From the NCBI RefSeq assembly GCF_008271295.1, contig NZ_VTOY01000005.1, positions 81,869 through 145,868 on the forward strand: 64,000 nucleotides of DNA, written 5' to 3'. The DNA is from Pseudoselenomonas ruminis. GTDB taxonomy: Bacteria > Bacillota > Negativicutes > Selenomonadales > Selenomonadaceae. The notes beneath the pieces are model-generated. The model did not search any database and was not told the origin of the DNA. It saw only the letters and a program-made list of their open reading frames with translations. Numbering within the stretch: the first letter of the stretch is position 1; each line of letters begins with the position of its first letter. The position numbers and the translations under genes were made by a program. Below, in pieces: positions 60,915 through 64,000 of this stretch.

Positions 60915-61517
60915 TTGAACGATTTACTTGCTAATCCAGCTGCTACTGCCCTGCTGATTGGATTGCTGGCCCTGGTTCTGGGATTCATCCGCATCCGTCA
61001 GGAAGAGCTCAGCACCCATACGATTATTTTCGCCGCTTTAATGCTTGCGCTGGCAATTATCCTGCAACAGCTCCGTATCTTCCACATGCCACAAGGCGGA
61101 AGTGTGACGGCCGGCTCGATGGTGCCACTGCTGTTGATTGCCTACCGCTTCGGACCAGGCATCGGCATGCTGACGGGATTCCTCTACGGTATGATAAATC
61201 TCCTGCAGGACCCCTTCGTCCTCCATCCCGTACAGGTTCTTTTCGATTACCCGCTGCCCTTTATGGCCATGGGCCTTGCCGGACTTAGTCCCCATCACCG
61301 TTTTCTGGGCACGGCAGCCGCCTTTTTCGGACGCTTTGCCTGCCATTTTCTTTCCGGTGTCGTCTTCTTTGGCTCCTATGCGCCAGCCGGCACCTCGGTC
61401 TACCTCTATTCATTTCTCTTTAACATCACCTACCTCGTACCGGAATTTTTGATTTGCTGCCTGATCCTAAAACTCCTGCCAGTCAAACGGCTTGTCTCCG
61501 CCATGGAGGCTTCTTGA
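60915..61517 (+). CDS. ThiT-like thiamine ECF transporter S component
   Basis: About 200 residues with six membrane segments. The ThiT-type stretch MPQGGSVTAGSMVPLLLIAYRFGPGIGMLTG is present, followed by QVLFDYPLPFMAMGLAG, matching the thiamine-binding S protein of ECF transporters. The start is TTG 60915; GTG 60906 is alternative. The stop overlaps the MFS start (TGATG), so the two are coupled. No TPP riboswitch (CTGAGA core) is seen upstream. The EcfA/EcfT module is elsewhere. Confidence 0.9.
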   Translation: MNDLLANPAATALLIGLLALVLGFIRIRQEELSTHTIIFAALMLALAIILQQLRIFHMPQGGSVTAGSMVPLLLIAYRFGPGIGMLTGFLYGMINLLQDPFVLHPVQVLFDYPLPFMAMGLAGLSPHHRFLGTAAAFFGRFACHFLSGVVFFGSYAPAGTSVYLYSFLFNITYLVPEFLICCLILKLLPVKRLVSAMEAS

Positions 61518-62686
61518 TGATTCCAAGCACTCCACGCATAAATACCCTGCTGCTCAGTGCAGGTCATATGCTCAACGATTTCTACTGCAATTTTCTCCCC
61601 ATTCTGCTGCCTATCATCATGCCAAAGCTGGGACTGTCGCTTACGTTAAGCGGCCTTTTGGTAATGGTCATGTCAATTACCAGCAACATTCTCCAGCCGG
61701 TTTTCGGCTATTTTATGGACCATCATAACTGGCATAACGTTCTGGTTCCCGTTCTCCCCTTTGGTGCAGCCTGCATTTGTGCTATCGGCTTCGTCGAATC
61801 CAAGGTACTGTTATTCCTGCTGATTGCCCTGACCGGTCTTTCGGTTTCCTTATTTCACCCCTTAGGTTCCTCGTTGGTGGCAAAATCGGTTGAAGCCAAA
61901 AAGCTGGCTGGTGCTATGTCCTATTACATTGCAGGCGGCAATTTTGGCTTTGCCTTTGCCCCGATTGCCCTAGTGGCCTTTACGGAAGCACTGCCGCTTA
62001 CTTCTCTGCCGTGGCTCATCCTGCCCAGTATTCTCCTGGCCTGGATTTTGTCCGGCAGCAAGCTGGCTGCAATATCCACGAAATCAGACAAAATCAGCGC
62101 AGACGAAAAACCGCCAAAGCTTTCCGTTTTGCTCGCCAACCGCGCCGTCATTAAGCTCAACCTGTCCATGGGCCTCCGCTGCTGGACGCATACCTCGGTG
62201 TCCACCTTCCTGCCCCTGCTGTTAATTCATGCGGGCTGCAGTTCCCTGCGTTCCGGGTTCCTGCTTACGCTGTTTCTCGTAGGCTGCACAGCTGGCGGAC
62301 TGGCAGGTGGCTGGATCGGCGGCAAACGTCTTTCCCACAAGACAGTCATCATCGCCTCACTGCTGCTTGGCGCTTTGCCGACCTACTACTTTTTCACACA
62401 CGCTGGCACAAATCCCCTGGCGCTAACCGCTTTATTCTTCTCGGGATTCTTCCTGCTGGCGCCCCAGCCAAGCTCCATCGTCTGGGCCCATGGCTTAATG
62501 CCTGGCAATGCCGGTATGGCTTCGGGCATGATGATGGGCTTATCCTTCGGACTCGGCAGTATCGGCACAGCACTCACTGCCTGGCTGGCCGACTACATCG
62601 GTCTTCCGACAGCCCTGCTGCTGACGACCATTCCGATGCTGCTGTCCGCCTTTGTTGCCGCTATCACCCCACAAAAATGCCACTAA
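61517..62686 (+). CDS. MFS transporter, Fsr (fosmidomycin-resistance)-like
   Basis: 389 residues with twelve membrane segments. It shows HMLNDFYCNFLPILLPIIMPKLGL near the N-terminus and the GSSLVAKSVEAKKLAGAMSYYIAGGNFGFAFAPIA stretch, resembling the Fsr group of MFS exporters (family identity by eye). The start at ATG 61517 overlaps the ThiT-like stop by one base. Co-translation suggests a linked function with the thiamine system, though export of a drug is also possible. Confidence 0.85.
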   Translation: MIPSTPRINTLLLSAGHMLNDFYCNFLPILLPIIMPKLGLSLTLSGLLVMVMSITSNILQPVFGYFMDHHNWHNVLVPVLPFGAACICAIGFVESKVLLFLLIALTGLSVSLFHPLGSSLVAKSVEAKKLAGAMSYYIAGGNFGFAFAPIALVAFTEALPLTSLPWLILPSILLAWILSGSKLAAISTKSDKISADEKPPKLSVLLANRAVIKLNLSMGLRCWTHTSVSTFLPLLLIHAGCSSLRSGFLLTLFLVGCTAGGLAGGWIGGKRLSHKTVIIASLLLGALPTYYFFTHAGTNPLALTALFFSGFFLLAPQPSSIVWAHGLMPGNAGMASGMMMGLSFGLGSIGTALTAWLADYIGLPTALLLTTIPMLLSAFVAAITPQKCH

Positions 62687-62692
62687 GGCAAA

Positions 62693-62741
62693 AAATCCCG
62701 CATAAACCAGTAAAGAAACTGATTTATGCGGGATTTTTGTT
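62693..62741. terminator. Bidirectional terminator
   Basis: Perfect stem AAAATCCCGCATAAA / TTTATGCGGGATTTTT with a 17-nt loop, between convergent MFS and holA genes. Confidence 0.9.
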
Positions 62742-62745
62742 ATCC

Positions 62746-63801
62746 TCAGGCTGCGCCACGGCAAAGTTCTATGACCGTATGCTCCAGAATCTCATTGCCG
62801 GCCTGGCCTGTCTTCAGCCAGTAATCCGCATCAATGAGCTCAAGCATCGCTCGTTTTAATACCTGCTCGGGGAATCGCTGGGCCGCTTTGCCCAGTTTTT
62901 CGGCAATAAACGGATTTAGTTCCAGCGGCTTTGCCAACGCCTTGCCGCGAATTCCCTTCTCCTGCAAAACTTTCGCCTGCCAGAGCTGGCGGACATGACG
63001 GGTCAAAAGCGACAATATCACGGTGAAATACGTGCCGTCATCGAGCTGCCGCCGCAAAAGCATCAACGCCTTCTGCGCATTGCGCTCACTGATAGCATCC
63101 ATCAGGGCAAAAATCGATACCTCCGGCAGTCCGGCAAATACCTTGACCAAAGCCGCCTTGGTAATCCGGCGGTCTTCGGAAAACAGGGCCAGCTTGTCAA
63201 ATTCCCGGTCTAAAAATTCCAAGGAAATCTGCTGCATCATGCTGACGGCTCCCTGAAAATACGCATAAGCATCCCGGTCCATATCGCGATTCATCGCCTG
63301 CAGTTTTCCCTGCAGCCAATCGTTGATATTCCAGGCACGGATCGCCTCCGCCTCGAGCACCATGCCGCATTTTTCGACCAGCTTATAGATTTTGCGCCGT
63401 TTATCCGCCTTGTCCGGCGATATGAAAATCACATAGCTGAACTCCGGCATATCCGCCAGCACATTTAACAAGCGCTCCATTTTCTTATCCTTGCCGGAAG
63501 ACTTCTGCTCCTCATCCTTTTTGCGGTTATCCTTAAACAATGTCGTATTCCGGATGAGTAGCACATTTTTCGCCGTAAAAAACGGAGCGGTGTTTATCAT
63601 GCTGACCAAATCGTCAGCATCCACCTCACCATTTAACTTCTGCACCGAATCCGCCGCTTCCTGCGAATCAGAAAACAGGCCCGCCATAATCTTGGCCAAC
63701 GCCTTATCGATATAATAATGTTCCTCGCCCGCCAGCAGGAATACATGAGAATCCTGCTTCGGAAGCTTTACCATAAATTCGCCAAATTTCACAAGCTGCA
63801 C
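62746..63801 (-). CDS. holA: DNA polymerase III delta subunit HolA
   Basis: 351 residues, about the family length. An N-terminal AAA+ fold lacking a functional P-loop (HVFLLAGEEHYYIDKALAKIM), DADDLVSMINTAPFFTAKNVLLIRN, and the C-terminal collar domain (LLTRHVRQLWQAKVLQEKGIRGKALAKPLELNPFIAEKLGKAAQ). It opens the beta clamp in the loader complex. The start is uncertain: GTG 63801 or GTG 63792. It lies alone on the minus strand. Confidence 0.93.
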   Translation of the reverse strand: MQLVKFGEFMVKLPKQDSHVFLLAGEEHYYIDKALAKIMAGLFSDSQEAADSVQKLNGEVDADDLVSMINTAPFFTAKNVLLIRNTTLFKDNRKKDEEQKSSGKDKKMERLLNVLADMPEFSYVIFISPDKADKRRKIYKLVEKCGMVLEAEAIRAWNINDWLQGKLQAMNRDMDRDAYAYFQGAVSMMQQISLEFLDREFDKLALFSEDRRITKAALVKVFAGLPEVSIFALMDAISERNAQKALMLLRRQLDDGTYFTVILSLLTRHVRQLWQAKVLQEKGIRGKALAKPLELNPFIAEKLGKAAQRFPEQVLKRAMLELIDADYWLKTGQAGNEILEHTVIELCRGAA

Positions 63802-63915
63802 GCATCTTTCTATCTCAAAATTATATTTCGTACCTCCTATTATACCCCATCAAGCTATATTTCCAAAGACAAATCCCCCGACATTCGCTTTAAACCACAT
63901 CATCTCTGATATGGT

Positions 63916-64000
63916 AAATTGCAGTTTATCAGTTCGTGAGTTCACGTTCGAAGCACCCCTTTGCCGCCGCTAGGGACAGTGCCAACACTACGCCAAGATG
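63916..64000. repeat. Left end of another composite palindromic element (truncated by window)
   Basis: AAATTGCAGTTT at 63916 and the following GTTCACGTTCGAAGC resemble the ends of the 47226-47795 element. From 63963, 31 bases (GCCGCCGCTAGGGACAGTGC and on) match the outer arm of unit B, read from 47748 to 47718, with one mismatch. The rest lies outside the window. Confidence 0.85.

Overview
The window reads as chromosome of a Negativicute, most likely Selenomonas or a close relative (inference, no search run). It has Firmicutes gene order, for example a PIN/TRAM protein-ispD-ispF-cysS-mrnC-thyX-rlmB-NYN-sigH block and phoH-ybeY-era. It also has Firmicutes-type RNA regulation (a T-box leader). 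At the same time it carries genes that need an outer membrane (a two-partner secretion pair) and flagellar genes. Most genes lie on the minus strand, are moderately GC-rich and have good AGGAGG-type ribosome sites.

Layout. 1-4.9 kb: a partial YbeY-Era fusion and phoH, then a compact divergent locus that looks like a type I toxin-antitoxin system, bioB behind a BirA-type operator, a DUF2156 protein and an orphan DhaM. 5-12.5 kb: single-chain purL, a YhcH-family protein, a T-box leader with a probable alanine specifier ahead of an alaR-alaT pair, comFB, tRNA-Arg(CCG) and a small coiled-coil protein. 12.6-18.8 kb: a TpsA/TpsB secretion pair, an unknown cysteine-containing protein, and metQ with an aminotransferase. 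18.8-23.4 kb: an AAA_14/DUF4143 ATPase with a 27-bp perfect inverted repeat upstream, an isolated flagellar pair (flgE with an AT-rich core) and a serine recombinase. 23.5-26.8 kb: two ABC systems in one gene string (ABC-2 exporter plus ZnuCB-like pair without a binding protein).

27.4-34 kb: a pentose or related sugar locus (LacI regulator, DUF4867, sugar porter, xylulokinase, divergent FucI/AraA-like isomerase) with matching operators at both divergent promoters. 34.3-36.9 kb: modABC behind a probable Moco/tungsten-cofactor riboswitch. 37-47 kb: the conserved housekeeping block, CarD, gpsA and tcdA. 47.2-47.8 kb: a noncoding composite of nested palindromes whose end recurs at the right edge of the window. 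47.9-56.2 kb: a divergent FtsZ outside any division cluster, a glucose-1-phosphatase-like enzyme, a binding protein/kinase/regulator sensory trio, a DMT transporter and a LysR regulator. 56.5-62.7 kb: MFS and GntP transporters, a flavodoxin, a ThiT-like protein with an MFS exporter. 62.7-63.8 kb: holA.

The strongest candidates for something undescribed are the composite palindromic element (47226-47795 and 63916-64000), the small divergent toxin-antitoxin-like locus (1964-2306) and the YbeY-Era fusion.
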